From: Talpa occidentalis
Lineage: Eukaryota > Chordata > Mammalia > Eulipotyphla > Talpidae
Assembly: GCF_014898055.3 (NCBI RefSeq)
Contig: NW_023605305.1
Coordinates: 114,114,734-114,178,733, forward strand
Direction of reading: 5' to 3'
DNA length: 64,000 nt
This document shows, piece by piece, positions 46,451 through 58,599 of the stretch (its first letter is position 1; each line of letters starts with the position of its first letter). Position numbers and translations under genes: made by a program. A model generated the notes under the pieces. The model ran no database searches. It saw nothing but the letters and a program-made list of their open reading frames with translations, and was not told where the DNA came from.

Positions 46451-49400
46451 GTAGGTGAGAGAGAATATTTGAGTGGCAGGAACTGGGGTGGCACTTTCCT
46501 GGATTCAGGCTGAACCCAACATGAGTCCGGCTGTCACTTCCAATCTGCCTCTCAGACGTCTTGGGACAAGTCACCTCCCTTGGCCGCTCGGTTGCCCACC
46601 GAGGCGGGCTCCTGATGCCCTCCCTTCTCGTCCCCGGAGACGCCCCAAAACCACTTAGGAAGGAGGTAAGACAATACCTTTCAAGGGCGTTCAGCAAACT
46701 TGACGGTTCTGAAAATAATGGCTGGAGTCGAGGAATACTGGGGTGGGGGGTCGTGCAGAAACGCGTCTAGTGGGGAACGGGAGAGGTTCTGATTGTTGGT
46801 TTCTTCCTTCCTTCCTCAACCCGATCAAAATTGGAAGACCCTGGCTTGCCTGCCCATCCGGGGCCATCTCAGTGCGAGTCTGCACTCACCGCTGACTGTT
46901 TCCTGGATCTTTCTGGAATTTGCAGTAATAAAAATCAAGGCTATCATCCTTGCCATTCATCCTTCTTTACCAATTTTAATTTAGTAAAACTCCCAAGCCC
47001 ATTTGTGCCACGCTTTTATGGGATTTCAGGACATGACAAAATAATGAAAGACATTTTAAAAATGACATCATTAGATTTTCTCCCTGGCGTGTGAACGCCA
47101 CGTCTCTCCCCGCAAGGTTTCTGAGGCTCTTAAGACTTGATGGTTTCTTGATCTTTCCAAAACACTTTCAGGAAACTAATAAGATTTTTTTAAATTCTAA
47201 TTTAATGGGAAGAAAGAAATCAAGTAATACAAGCCTCGGGCGGTGGAGAGCGGGCCAGCCGCTGTGGGCTGCTTCCCGGAAGGGAGGGCGCGCGCCCACC
47301 GCCGTTCTCAGGAAAAGCCCCGGACCCCGTAACTTAGCAAAGCCGAGTCCAGACTGAGGCTGCGGAGGACGGTGCAGGAATGAGCTTTCTGGGCTTCTCG
47401 TCCCGCGCCATGTTCCTGGTCTCACTTCGTGCTGTTCTGAGCTCTGGGTTTGTTCTGCGTGAGAGGCCTGAGTGTGAAAACACTCCTCTCAGCACCTGAC
47501 TTCACAGCCCTCCAAGGAAGCTCCCGGGCGGGGCGTCCGGGTCACGGTGGGAACTGGGCCGTCGTGAGATTTTCTCACTTGTACGAGAACGTGAAAACCT
47601 GCAGGATGACAAGTTCTCATCCCCAGAAAGGGAGCCCACGACCGAAGGCATCACCCAGGGGTAAGGGCGGGAGACACCCCGCGTCAGATGTCTCCCTCCG
47701 TGAAGCAGGGCCAGCCCTTGCTCTCCCAGCCCCAGGACGCGACGGACGGTCCCTTCCGTGCTCTCCCCACGCGTGCTCTTCTTGGGGTGACAGCGTGACC
47801 ACATTTTATTATATTTTTGTGTACCTTAACCTTGTCAAAATAAAGCTGCTTTTTCCGCTGCTGCGTAAGGTTAAGGGCGAATGATTTATAGGATCTGAAG
47901 AGAAAGGTTGAGGGCGAGGAAGGAAGGACAAAAGTCAGACACCCAAGAACCGTGCGGGACGAGCCCCTTCCAGGGGACCTCGAAGGGGCGCTGGCTGCCT
48001 CATGGCGAGCGGATCAAGAGAACCAGCTGCTCTGGTGAGTCGGTTGTGCTGTGGAGGTTGCCTGGTTTCGCTACGGGGCAGCCGTCCCCGGATTCATGGA
48101 GCTCCGTGCGGGTGTGCACAGGCCTGCGCTCGGCGACAGGTGTGCCCGGGACAGGTGTGCCCGGGGCGGCGACGTCACCCAGCACGTGGGTCTCTGTCCT
48201 GCTCACCCCGGCACGGAGCCACCGTGAGCACAGCAGCGTGTCTGCGAGGTGGGCTGGAAGTACCACACTCCACCCTCAAAACTCCACCGGCAGAGGCTGA
48301 ACATGCAGGAAAGGGAGAAACAATGTCAAATGTTCATTTTCTTCCTTTAAAATCCGCGCCCAGAATGTGTACTCAAAGCCAGGAAACAAGGCCCAGCGAA
48401 GGTCCTTTGGTATCAGGATCTCAAGCCGCAGCCGACGTCCACCTTGTCATTTACTAGAACCTACGGTTCCTTCGAGGGTCTGCAAGGCCCCCTTCTGCTT
48501 CGCCTGTGCTGTGGATCTGTTTCCTTCTGGATTTTTAAGCCCCGCGCGGCCTTTGGGACTTCAGCCCCAGTACCAGAGACCCAGCCGTTCCCTGCAAAGT
48601 TCCCCGATTCAGCCAGCTCTGCCAGTTGGGGTTTCTGAGGAAATGAACCACAGTCGACAGCTGTTGCCATGGCGATTGAGGCTCTCTGGAGCGAAGTCAG
48701 GGGAGCATCCGTGTGAAGGAACGGGGGAGCCGGATTCCAGCAGAAGAGCCATCTGCGGAGGCTGGAGAGTTTCTGGAGGGGGAGCGGGTCTTAGGGAATA
48801 GGGGAAACTTGGGTAGAGCCATGGGGCATGTGTCGGGGGTCAACAAGTGACAAGTGGAGTGACCCCCGGAGCCGCCGTGGCAGCCCAGAAGGGACAGCAG
48901 ATGACACAGTGGACGCCGGGGGTACCGCTAACGGCGGTCAGTTGGTAGCCAGGGGCAGCAGCAGGACTGACAGACGTAAGGAATTCCCCGGAGCCAGGGC
49001 AAGGAGAGCCAGGAAAACTGTGTGTGGTGCAAACACGCCGGGAAACCTCACGCACCTCAGGGGACTGAGGCCTACACTCCCGGGAGCTTCTGCTTCAGGA
49101 AACAGCTTGGCCCGGAGTTGACAGAAGAGTGTCGGGAGACAGCTATGACGGAGGGCAAAGCCGCCTGCTGTTTAGTGATAACCCCACGTCACGAGTCACT
49201 AGGAGAGCAGGTGTCACAGGTTATGGGCAGATGTGACAGGAGACCCGCTACAGGCTTATGTCCAGGGAGTTGTCTTGAGAGTTTAAGAAATGATTCTCCC
49301 AGATTCCAACTAATGCTCGGCCTTACGCCACAGCACAGCTAACATCTCTTCAGAGTCGCAGCAGAGGGAGCGATGTGCCCAGCAGTCCCGGGAGGTAAGC

Positions 49401-50100
49401 GGGAGCGGTCGGCTGCCCCCGGGGTGCAGAAGACGACACTGAGGTCTCGGGAAGCCAACGCTCCTCCTGCTCCCTCCCGGCCGCTCAGAGGGACGCGGGC
49501 TGGGGCCGTCTGTCTCTCGACGGGGAGCGCCCACCTGGGTGGGTGTGACGGCAGGTGACGGTCTCAGAGACCATAGCATCGCAGCCGAAGAGGGAAGGGT
49601 GCCCACGCCCCTCCCCGACTTCTCCCCGGCAGCCTCCGCCACTTCGCTCCCCTCCCACTGGGCGGTGGGCCTGGCGCTCAGAGTGGGGAAGCCCCACGGC
49701 CGGCGGTGGAGACCAAGAGCGCAGACGCCTGTCTTTCTCCTGTTGCCCCCCAGCTGCAGCATCTGCGAGGAGGTTTGCGTGTGGCAGGCAGGAAGCGCAA
49801 GCCTGCCTGGCCCCCAGGCCACCCCACATAGCCCGACTCAGGCCTGCAGCCTCGCCACCGGAACTGGGACCGAGCACACGGGCTGCTTGGGGCCTCTGCC
49901 CGGGTCTGGTTTGCTTCTTCCTTTGTCCACAGCAGCAGGACCTCTCAGATGGAGGGCAAGGGCCAGGTGTGATCACCCCGAGTTTCTGCACAAATCCCAC
50001 TGTAACGTGCCGGCGGTGTCACCCCATAGTGGGATCTCCGTTCAGCAGGGCGGCACCTGGTGGGCGATGCAGCCACATCAACCTCCATTCTCCCACCAGT
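46451..50100. other. Downstream intergenic DNA
   Basis: Mixed composition. 46900-47075 is AT-rich and may be conserved. 48132-48163 holds two units of a 'acaggtgtgcccggg'-type repeat. An AATAAA at 47839-47844 followed by GCTGCTTTTT could end an unannotated transcript. No coding exon was recognised. Confidence 0.4.
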
Positions 50101-50459
50101 GAGGTGTTACTGGACTTTCACCTCGGCTATCCAAGGCACGAGGGACCACGCATATTTATTTGCTCCCCCTTTTATCTGCTTGTTGGTAAGTAATCTGAAG
50201 GTTAGGATCATGCCTTGCTTATTTTTTTGTGCTTCAAAACCCGAAAGTAGTGTCTCTTGCCTAGTAGCTTCCCAAGACCTGTTTGTTGCACTAGAATAAG
50301 ATTCTTAGAGTTGGAAGGGGTCTGAGGGACCACAGGGCACAGCCCCACACCCAGGCCCGAACCTCCTCCCAAACTTCTGGGATAAGCAGCACTTAGCCTC
50401 TCTGGACACCCCCAGGGATGGGGACCCTCTGCCTCACAGCGGCGCACCTGCTACAGGAA
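50101..50459. other. Unique DNA with a possible ancient CR1/L3-like piece
   Basis: 50300-50440 reads 'gattcttagagttggaaggg' then 'ggacacccccagggatgggg', reminiscent of very old CR1/L3-type repeats in mammals. It is too short and diverged to be sure. Confidence 0.25.
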
Positions 50460-50730
50460 CAGCCTTTGCTACTTTTTGATGGATTTCACGCAACATAGTC
50501 ACCTCAAGGTCCATCCATTTTGTCCCATATGCCACTGTTCCATCTTCACAGCTGTATAATATTCCACGGGATGTATGCTCCATGGTTTCTCCATCCATCT
50601 GTTGATGAGCACTTGGGTGGTTCCATGGTTTGGCAATTGTAGAGTGCTGCAGTGTATGCTGGTGCAGACACTTCTTTTCGCATTGGATTTTTCATGTTAT
50701 TTGGATAAATACCTAATAGCAGTATGTGCT
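50460..50730 (-). mobile_element. L1 3' fragment, antisense
   Basis: The phrases 'ctgtataatattccacggg', 'catctgttgatgagcacttg' and 'gcagtgtatgctggtgcaga' are the antisense of the familiar L1 3' region, in the expected order. A truncated old L1 copy. Confidence 0.8.
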
Positions 50731-52818
50731 TTTAAATCTTGGTTTCATTAGGAATAATGTTCCGTTCCTCAAGTGTTATTCTGAAGATTGCATGAAAAAT
50801 GCACGCAAATCACTCAGAATACCCAGCATGTAGTGGGTACTTAATACATATAATTCATATTAATACAACCAACCTATAGATGGACTAAGCTAGACATGCT
50901 CTAAGTTCTGTGCCAGTCCTGGCATTGTAGGATTTAACTGTTTTGTAGGATATACAGGTAAATTGGAACTCCCAGTTCTCAGTTTAATACGCAGTGTTTT
51001 CAGTTGTTGCATGTTTTTACATCCTCCTGAGCCGAAAAGGAATAGAAGGCATTTAGGTCAAAAGACGAAACATTCCTCTCCCCTTCCACAACCGTGTGGC
51101 CAAGTGATATAAACACTTGTAAGAGCATCAGATGAATCAGCGTCACCAGCAGGAAGATCTTTCCTGAAGGAAAAGAGTTTTGCTGAGAAAAAATAGAAGC
51201 TTCATCAAAGACAATTAAGAGGCAGCAGCTCCAACACTGGGAGTGAAGCTGGAAGATATAATAAAACATGGTGCCAAAAAGATGTCTTTGTAGTTAATGC
51301 AGATTTGAGTCAACAAAGGAAATGGTGTGATTTATGGAGGCATATAAAACGCAGAAGATACAGCTGAGGGCAGTTCTAGCTGGGGGCGTCGTCAGGACCC
51401 TGAAGCCCCACCCAGCAGGTGGGGCCAAGTTTCTCCAGGATGACTCCAGGCCTTTGTGCACTGGAGTGGGCTGAGATGCTTGTCTAAATGCAGATCCCCA
51501 GGTGCCACCCCCATCGCTGACTCAGAATTCTTAGCAACTGAGCCTGGGCATCTGAGTGATACTGGTGCCCACAAAGACCCAGACCCCTGCGGCACAGTGG
51601 GCACCTGAGGGCAAGAGAGTGGACACGCAGAGGACGCAGGAGGGACTTCACGGCACCCATGTGCTCACACGCCTGCTCAGATCGCGTCACCCCCTCGAAA
51701 GCCTTGTGAGTCTCATTTATTCTGGACCACGGTGTCAATGCACAGAGAAACTGGGGCTCCACTTGCACCACACCCCGAAACACCTCAGTTAGACAACCTA
51801 CCCTGGAGTCAGCTAATTCCTGAGAGGCGGGAGAGTCCCTCGGCATCGCCAGATTCCTCGAGGCCCAGAAGCACCAGAGGGATGAACTATTCCGAGCGCT
51901 GCCCGGGTCACGGTCCAGGACCTGCTCCTGACCCTCAGGACCAGCGCTCGCTCCCGCCCGCACCCCTGTGACGGGCATCCTGGCTGACCGGGCCAGGGCT
52001 GAACACCCGGCAGGCTGGGGCTGTCAGGTTTTCCCTGCTGGGGTTTTGGAATTGGGTGTGAAGGTGGTTTAATTTGCCGACTTTTATTTGTTTAGAAGCA
52101 AAACGTAAATTTGAGATCCACGGCTACTCTCTGGACAAAGGAGCAGAGAAAACCACTTGGGGAGGCAAAGGGCAGAGAAGAAAAGACAAAAATATTTCTT
52201 GCTTCCTGCATCTCCCGCGGGTCCAGCTGTGTTCTCGCCCGCGGTCCTGGAGCGACCCCTGCCCCCTCAGCGGCCCCCTGCACAGCCCCCTGCACGCACG
52301 CTCTGCAGCTCTGTTCGTGCCCACGGAAAGGAGCCCCGTTAGCTAGACCCACTGCGCCCCTAACGGGTCATCTGCTCTGTCGCCAAACCCTTCGCTCGGG
52401 TCTCCAGCCTGTGTCTGTGGCGCACGTCCCCCCCGGCCCCCCGCTCCCCACCCAAAGTTTCCGTGGATTCGTCCCGTGGTGACAAACTCTCCTCCTGACC
52501 AACAGGAAACAGCAACTGAGGATTCGCTCTTTCAGGCTCTCGTCGCATTTTGCCCAGACACAGGCTCCTCAGCAGAGACCAGTCTTTCCTGCGCTTGTGG
52601 ACGGATCTCTGGTCGAGACAGGAGGGAGATGACTCAGAACAGTCCAGGCCAGTCCCGATTCATTGTCCAGCCAGCCAGAGGCCCACACCCCCGAGACCAG
52701 GGACAGTCTGTCAAGGGTGTGTCTGCTAAGAGGTGGGAGAGTGGCTCCTGGCAATGGTAAGTCTGAGATGCCTCCTGCTGCTCCGTGTCCTGCGCAGGAG
52801 AGCTGGTGCTCATTCACA
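50731..52818. other. Downstream intergenic DNA
   Basis: Mostly unassigned. 51486-51575 ('aatgcagatccccaggtgcc' onward) resembles MER5A, an old hAT-Charlie DNA transposon. The remaining sequence is unique-looking and shows no coding potential. Confidence 0.4.
51486..51575 (+). mobile_element. MER5A-like (hAT-Charlie) fragment
   Basis: 'aatgcagatccccaggtgcc' followed by 'gactcagaattc' and 'gggcatctgagtgatactgg' follows the MER5A consensus as I remember it. About 90 bp survives. Confidence 0.5.
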
Positions 52819-53470
52819 AACCACACACACACCACACACACACAACACACACACAGACACACCACAGACACACCCCACACACCACACACACACCACACAG
52901 GCACACGGACACACCACACACACACAACACACACACAGACACACCACAGACACACCACACACACCACACACACACGGCACACAGACACACCACACACACA
53001 CAACACACACACAGACACACCACAGACACACCACACACACCACACACACACACCACACAGGCACAAACACACCACACACAGACACACTACATACACCAAC
53101 ACACCACACACAGACACACCACATACACCGACACACCACACACACACAGACACACTACAGACACACCACACAGGCACATACACACACCACACACACAGAC
53201 ACACCACACACACATACCGACACACCACACACACACTACACAGGCACATACACACACCACACACACAGACATACCACACACACACACCCCACACGCACAG
53301 ACACACCACACACACACCACACAGGCACATACACACACCACACACATAGACACACCACACACACAGACACACCCCCCCACACACACACCACACACACACA
53401 CCACATACACCCACACAGACACACCACACACACCACACACACACCACACACACACACACACCTCCCACCT
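52819..53470 (+). repeat. CA-rich complex satellite with higher-order units
   Basis: About 650 bp consisting almost wholly of C and A on the + strand, built of 'cacacacacagacacaccac' variants. A block containing 'acaacacacacacagacaca' recurs at intervals of about 70-80 bp over 52830-53050. A second block, 'caggcacatacacacacca', recurs three times over 53170-53340. Lack of stop codons makes long His/Thr frames on one strand and Val/Cys frames on the other; none is a gene. Alternating purine-pyrimidine sequence favours Z-DNA. Confidence 0.95.
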
Positions 53471-54401
53471 ACCCACTCACCCCACACTCCCACGCTGACT
53501 AAGAACTTCCAGTGAAAGGAACCAGAAGCCTTTTCATACAAAACCAGTTAAAAACACACGGGCGCGAGATGCCCGAGCGCAGACGGCCGGGCAATGCCGG
53601 CTTAACGCGAACTCTCCCGCAGAAGGGCCGCAGGCCACCGCGCGTGCTAGCACTTGGCTTTCTCACTCACTGAGCCAGCAAATCCTGGGTGAGCCCTTGG
53701 GAAACAGGGGAGCAGAGCTGTCGGGGAGAAGCGCCCCTTCTCCCTGCTCCACTCCTCCCCTTGGAGGCCCCGCTCCTGCGCCTACAGCCGCCTGGTCACT
53801 AAGCCGAGCCGCATGACTCCAGAGGAGGGGAATTCCAGAAAGAGACTCTGGTCATTAACTTAACAGAGCTCCATAATTTCAAAATACAGTCAAAGTTACT
53901 GGGAGAGCAACTTATTTCTCTAGTGATTTATAGTTACCGCTTGATGCTCGGAACTAGTAACAGCCTCCCTCCCCTGTCCTATATGTTTGCATGACCCTTA
54001 GGGAAGACAGTAATATTAATAATACTGATGAGTAACAATTACTAATATTTTCTGAATACGTCCAGAACTTCACACATGATTCCATTTCATCCTCTTAACA
54101 CGCCTGTAGATTAAATACAATTATTATCTCCATCATGCAGACAGGAAGCCGAAGCATAAGAAGTTAGAAAGCAGAGTAAGTTAGTAAGCCCAAGCTCAAC
54201 TAGTCACGGGAACTGGGGTGCAGACCTGGGATAAGGCCCTTCATCTGTCCCTGCAGTTCTTTCACGTAAGCCTGTCATCGCCCTGAAATACCCACATGGT
54301 CACAGGTCGGGTGGGGCCTGGTTCTGCTTTGCAATTTTCAGGATGCACTGAATGGGGAGGAACTTCTCTGGACATCTGGAGAAAGAGTTGTTTTCCATTT
54401 C
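53471..54401. other. Intergenic DNA with a MIR copy
   Basis: 54040-54240 resembles MIR in minus orientation ('catcatgcagacaggaagcc', 'gaactggggtgcagacctgg'). The rest is unassigned. Confidence 0.5.
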
Positions 54402-55165
54402 TTTTTTTTAATTATTAAAATTTTTTTTCTTACATCATTGTAGTCCCCATAGTCCTGCCACCGTATCACCCTGGACCATCACCATATTCCCGCGTTATTC
54501 TCCCCCCTTTGCTGGATGCTTTGGTTCTATGGTCTGCTGGCTAGTTTCAACTCTTTCTTGACCTTGCATTTGGTTCCTCTGTATTCCACATATAAGTGAG
54601 ACCATCTGTATTTTATCTTTTCCCTTCTGACCAATCTCGGCTAGCATAATCCCTTCCAGTTGCCACAAATGGCATGAGTTTGTCTTTTTTTTTATCGCTG
54701 AGTAATATTCCATTGTATAAATATACCAAGACTTTTTGATCCATGCATCTATTCTGGGGCATTTGGGTTGTTCCCATATCTTGGCTACTGTGACTATTGC
54801 GGCAATAAACAGCTGGGACTATGTCAAACTAAAATGCTTCTGTTCAGCAAAAGAGACAATAAATAATCAAAACAAAGAAACATCCCACTGAATGAGAGAA
54901 AATATTTGCACACCAGATGACAGCTAAGGGAGTGATATCAAAGAACTACAAAAAACTTACACAACTCAATAAAATAAACAACCCAGTCAAAACTTAAAAG
55001 ACACTTCTCCAAAGAATAAATGAGAATGGCCAACTAGTTATCAGGGAAATGCAAATCAAAACCACAACGAATGGCCCACACTACCCCCCCCCCACAACAC
55101 ACACACAACAACAACAAATGCCGGAGGGGATGTGGAGATAACGCCTGTACACTCTTACCTCTGGG
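54402..55165 (-). mobile_element. L1 copy with an internal inversion (twin priming)
   Basis: 54402-54812 is the L1 3' end read in reverse; on the minus strand it includes 'MEYYSAIKKKTN', a typical L1 tail peptide. From 54813 the sequence changes abruptly to L1 in forward orientation ('ctgggactatgtcaaactaa', 'gggaaatgcaaatcaaaacc'). These are adjacent L1 segments with one flipped, as expected for twin priming of a minus-strand insertion. A CA-rich patch interrupts the right part near 55085-55110. Confidence 0.8.
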
Positions 55166-56099
55166 GGGTTCTGTGCTTTCATCTATGAGGCAGTCAAATG
55201 AAAGAAGACAGAGGTGCTGCTCCCTCCTCACCCAAAACTGGCAGTTTTCATGGGTCTTTACCTCTTCACTCTCCTTGGTGGGACCTGGGGAGGTGGTAAA
55301 AGGTTATTGTTAATTTTGTGGGGGTTTTTCCCTCTTGTTTTTGCAGAGACCTTATGCACAACTCCTTGAATCGCTCATCATTTGAGGGGTTCGAAGACGT
55401 ATGATAATGGCTTCCTATTCATAAAATCTCTCAGTGACATGAGCAACATGAGTATCATCCAGTTCTAAATCCTAGGCAACAATGGCCTTTCTGTCCCTTT
55501 GTAGGTTGTAGGACAGGTAGAGAAGGGTGTGTCATCTACACCCTGCTGGAGGCGACTCACCGCCCAGCTGCACAATCCTGAGAGACAGCAAGTGAGTCAT
55601 CCTGGGCACAATCGTTAACAAGCCCCACCCTTGTCATACACACAAACTCATCACTCTTACTGGAAGAGAATCCATTCTGGAAAGGCAGCTGCTCTCTAAA
55701 TAAATCGCTGCTCCTTAGCAGCTGAATCCAACAGGCTGTTTTTCTCACTTGGGTGCATGTGTCCTGACAACACTGCAGGCCAGTCGTTTGTGCTTTCCTT
55801 TTCATGATCTGCTTGTATTATTAATCTCTTCATCATGTTTATTGGCTCTGTCCATTATTTGAGAGCCTCTGTGCATATTTACCAGCACAATAAAGAGAAA
55901 GACAGCCGGAGGCAGTGCAGGGTGAGGCTTGGAGGCAGTCAAGACAGGAAATGGCCGTCTCCTCTACCTCTAACTGAAACTGTGGGCTACTGGGTCAATT
56001 GTTTGACCAAAGCAGTTATGGTGTGATGCATTCAGATGCCAGTAATGTCACCAAGGAAGGGGTTTGCTTGATTTTCCCATTAGCTCATTCAGATTCAAG
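55166..56099. other. Intergenic DNA
   Basis: AT-moderate, unassigned sequence with no gene recognised. Confidence 0.4.
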
Positions 56100-56870
56100 C
56101 ATTCACTGTTCTTTTAAAAACTGTTGCTATAATTCATACCATGGAATTCACCCTATCAAAGTGTAAAATTCAGTGGTTTTTAGTATGTTCATAAAGTCAT
56201 GCAACCATCACCACTATCTAATTCCAGAACATTTTCATCACCCTCCAAAGAAATCCTTACACACAGCAGCCCCTGGCAACTGTAAGTTCACTTTCTACAT
56301 CTATGGAAATGCTGGTTGGGACATTTATCTAATGTCATAATACGAGATGTGACTTTTGGGGCTGGCTTCATTCAATAAGTACTGAAATGTTTTCAGGTTC
56401 ATCGGCATCACACTAGGTACTGGAATTTCAGTCCTTTTTTTTTAAGGTTTGTGGCAAAATCGTGAGGAAGGTAGAGAGACTTCCCATTCGCTCCCCACCA
56501 CCACACACACACAGCCTCCCCGGCATCAACACACATTTGTTAAAATGAACAAATCTGACACAGTATAGTCACCCAGAGTCCACTCTTTAGAATCCCCTCT
56601 CCATGCTGTGTATTCTGTGGTCCTGGACAAGGCGCACCATGACAGCATTGCACAGAGGATGTCCACTGTCGCCCACCTCCCGTCAACCACTGATCTTTTC
56701 ACTGTCTCTGCAATGGGCACCGTGGACTGTGTTGGAGGATATGGGTGCCTTCGTGGTGGGTGTCATGTGATAACTTACATTTCCAGAGGTATGAACCCAT
56801 ACCCCTACACCATGTACAGTGTTGTAAATCAACAGTATCTCAATAAACATAAAATCAAACAAAATTTAAA
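56100..56870 (-). mobile_element. Old L1M 3' fragments, mostly antisense
   Basis: 56130-56420 reads 'aaaattcagtggtttttagt', 'catgcaaccatcaccactat' and 'aacattttcatcaccctcc', the antisense of L1MB/L1MC 3' regions. 56440-56710 continues with related antisense L1 sequence. 56770-56860 ends 'aaatcaacagtatctcaata', like a sense L1 3' terminus, so more than one fragment is present. Confidence 0.65.
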
Positions 56871-56879
56871 ACATCTGTT

Positions 56880-57440
56880 CTATGAAAACAATTTCTAGAG
56901 AATGAGAAGACAAGCCACAGACCAGAAGAACACATTTGCAAAAGACACATGTGAGTAAGGACTATTAGCCACCGTATAAAAGGACTCTTAAAACAAAAGA
57001 AAAAAAAACAGTTAAAGATGGCCCAAAGACCTTAACTAACACCAACAATATACAGGTGGCAGAGAGGCATCTGGAAAGGTGCTTTCCCTCCTATGTGATC
57101 AGGGAAAATGCAAATTAAAAGGAGATACCACTGAGTGCCTATTCAAATGGACAAAATCCAAAACACTGACATCACCAAATGTTGGCGAGGATTTGGAGCA
57201 ACAGGAATTCACCTACGTTACTGTGGGAATGTAAAATGGCCCTTTGGAAGGCAGATTGGTGTTTCTTACAAGGCTCAATACACCAATATCGTATGATCCA
57301 GTACTCATGCCAAAGGAATGGAAAAGAAGAACCTTATTCATAATACCAAAACTTGAAAGCAATCAAGATCTCCTTCAGTAGGTGAATAAATAAGAAAGTG
57401 GTAGTAGTTTTAGACAATGAAACATTTTCAAAGCTAAAAG
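56880..57440 (+). mobile_element. Old L1M fragment, sense
   Basis: 'caccaaatgttggcgaggat', 'ctgtgggaatgtaaaatggc' and 'gagataccactgagtgccta' are in the order and spacing of a sense-strand ancient L1 between ORF2 and its 3' end. It has many indels and is not coding. Confidence 0.75.
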
Positions 57441-58145
57441 GAAATGAGTTTCTCTGTTGATTTTCTATTTTCAATTTTTTGCTCTAATTCATATTTCTTT
57501 TCTTTGCTTAATTTGGATTTAATGTTCTCTTTCAGCAAGTGTTGATGAACTTGCTTTATTTTCTCTTTAAATGCATAATTGTCAAGGCAAAAACTTGGAT
57601 TATTGATTTTAGATCTTTCTCCTTATGTAAGCATTCAATACCATAAATTTCTCTCAAAACACTATTTTCACTGCATTCTACAACTTTCAATAAGCTGGTT
57701 TTGATTAAAAAAATTTTTTTTAATTTCCCTTGAGATTTCTTCTTTGACCCCTGTGTAATTTAGAAGCGTGTTGTTTAGTCTCCACATATTTTGGAATTTC
57801 CAGTGATCTTCCGTTTTTGATTTATATTTAATTCTATAGTGGTCTGAGAGGAGACACACTGTGTGATCTCTGTTCACTTGCACTTGTAAAGGTGCATTTT
57901 ATGGCCCAGAAAGTGATCTGCCCTGGTGAATAATTCACATGAGCTTGAGAAGAATGTGTATTCTGCTGTTGTTGGATGCTATCATCTCTCTCTCTCTCTG
58001 GAACTCAGTTAAGTTTTATTACATAACCTTAGTAGTGTCTTCTATAATCCTCCAGAAATCTTTCAGGCATCTATAAGCAAAAGATCTTGCATTAAAGTAT
58101 TGATGAACTTGCTTTATCTTCTCTATAAGTGCGTAATCGTCAAGT
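57441..58145 (-). mobile_element. L1 ORF2 remnant, antisense
   Basis: On the minus strand this is L1 ORF2-derived; in plus reading it has 'cttgagaagaatgtgtattc' and 'gacccctgtgtaatttagaa'. It is broken by stops. A segment of about 50 bp near 57537-57590 recurs in diverged form near 58096-58145, bracketing the core. Confidence 0.7.
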
Positions 58146-58240
58146 CAGGATTTAAAAATGATTCAAAACTGTATCCCCCTTGGCACTTATCCCAGGGCTT
58201 TCTGCCTAGCAGGAGCTTAACGCATATTTGTAAAGGAAAC
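58146..58240 (+). mobile_element. L2 3' end fragment
   Basis: 'ccttggcacttatcccaggg' and 'ctagcaggagcttaacgcat' match the L2 3' terminus pattern in + orientation. Confidence 0.45.
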
Positions 58241-58599
58241 GAGTGACCTCCTCCTGCTCCCACACAAACAGAAGCTCTTGTCAAGGTTCTACAGACCTTG
58301 GCCTCAGTATCGGTGGCTCACCCAGCATCTCGGGACAAGAGACTGTCATTAATTGTCAAGTGGACCGATTACTTCCCACTAAAGAATGGCTAAAAAATGG
58401 CATATCCTCCTGATTTCTTCTGTATTCCTTATTTCCAAATCAACCTCCAAAGAAATTGAGAAATTTCGTAGAAAAAAAAATCTAATCTACCCATTGCCAG
58501 TTGTGTAGATCTCTTGTTACCTGATATTTTTGCTATGAGACTTATCTTAACCTTAATGTGTTTAATGTCACTAAGAACCCCCAGATAAAAAAGCTAAAG

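Noticed and set aside
52569..53515. Open frames of up to 299 codons in the CA satellite (His/Thr on one strand, Val/Cys on the other)
   Set aside because: Compositional artefact of a two-letter tandem repeat open in several frames at once.
54495..54713. 72-codon frame MEYYSAIKKK... on the minus strand
   Set aside because: It is the familiar remnant peptide of L1 3' sequence, not a host gene.
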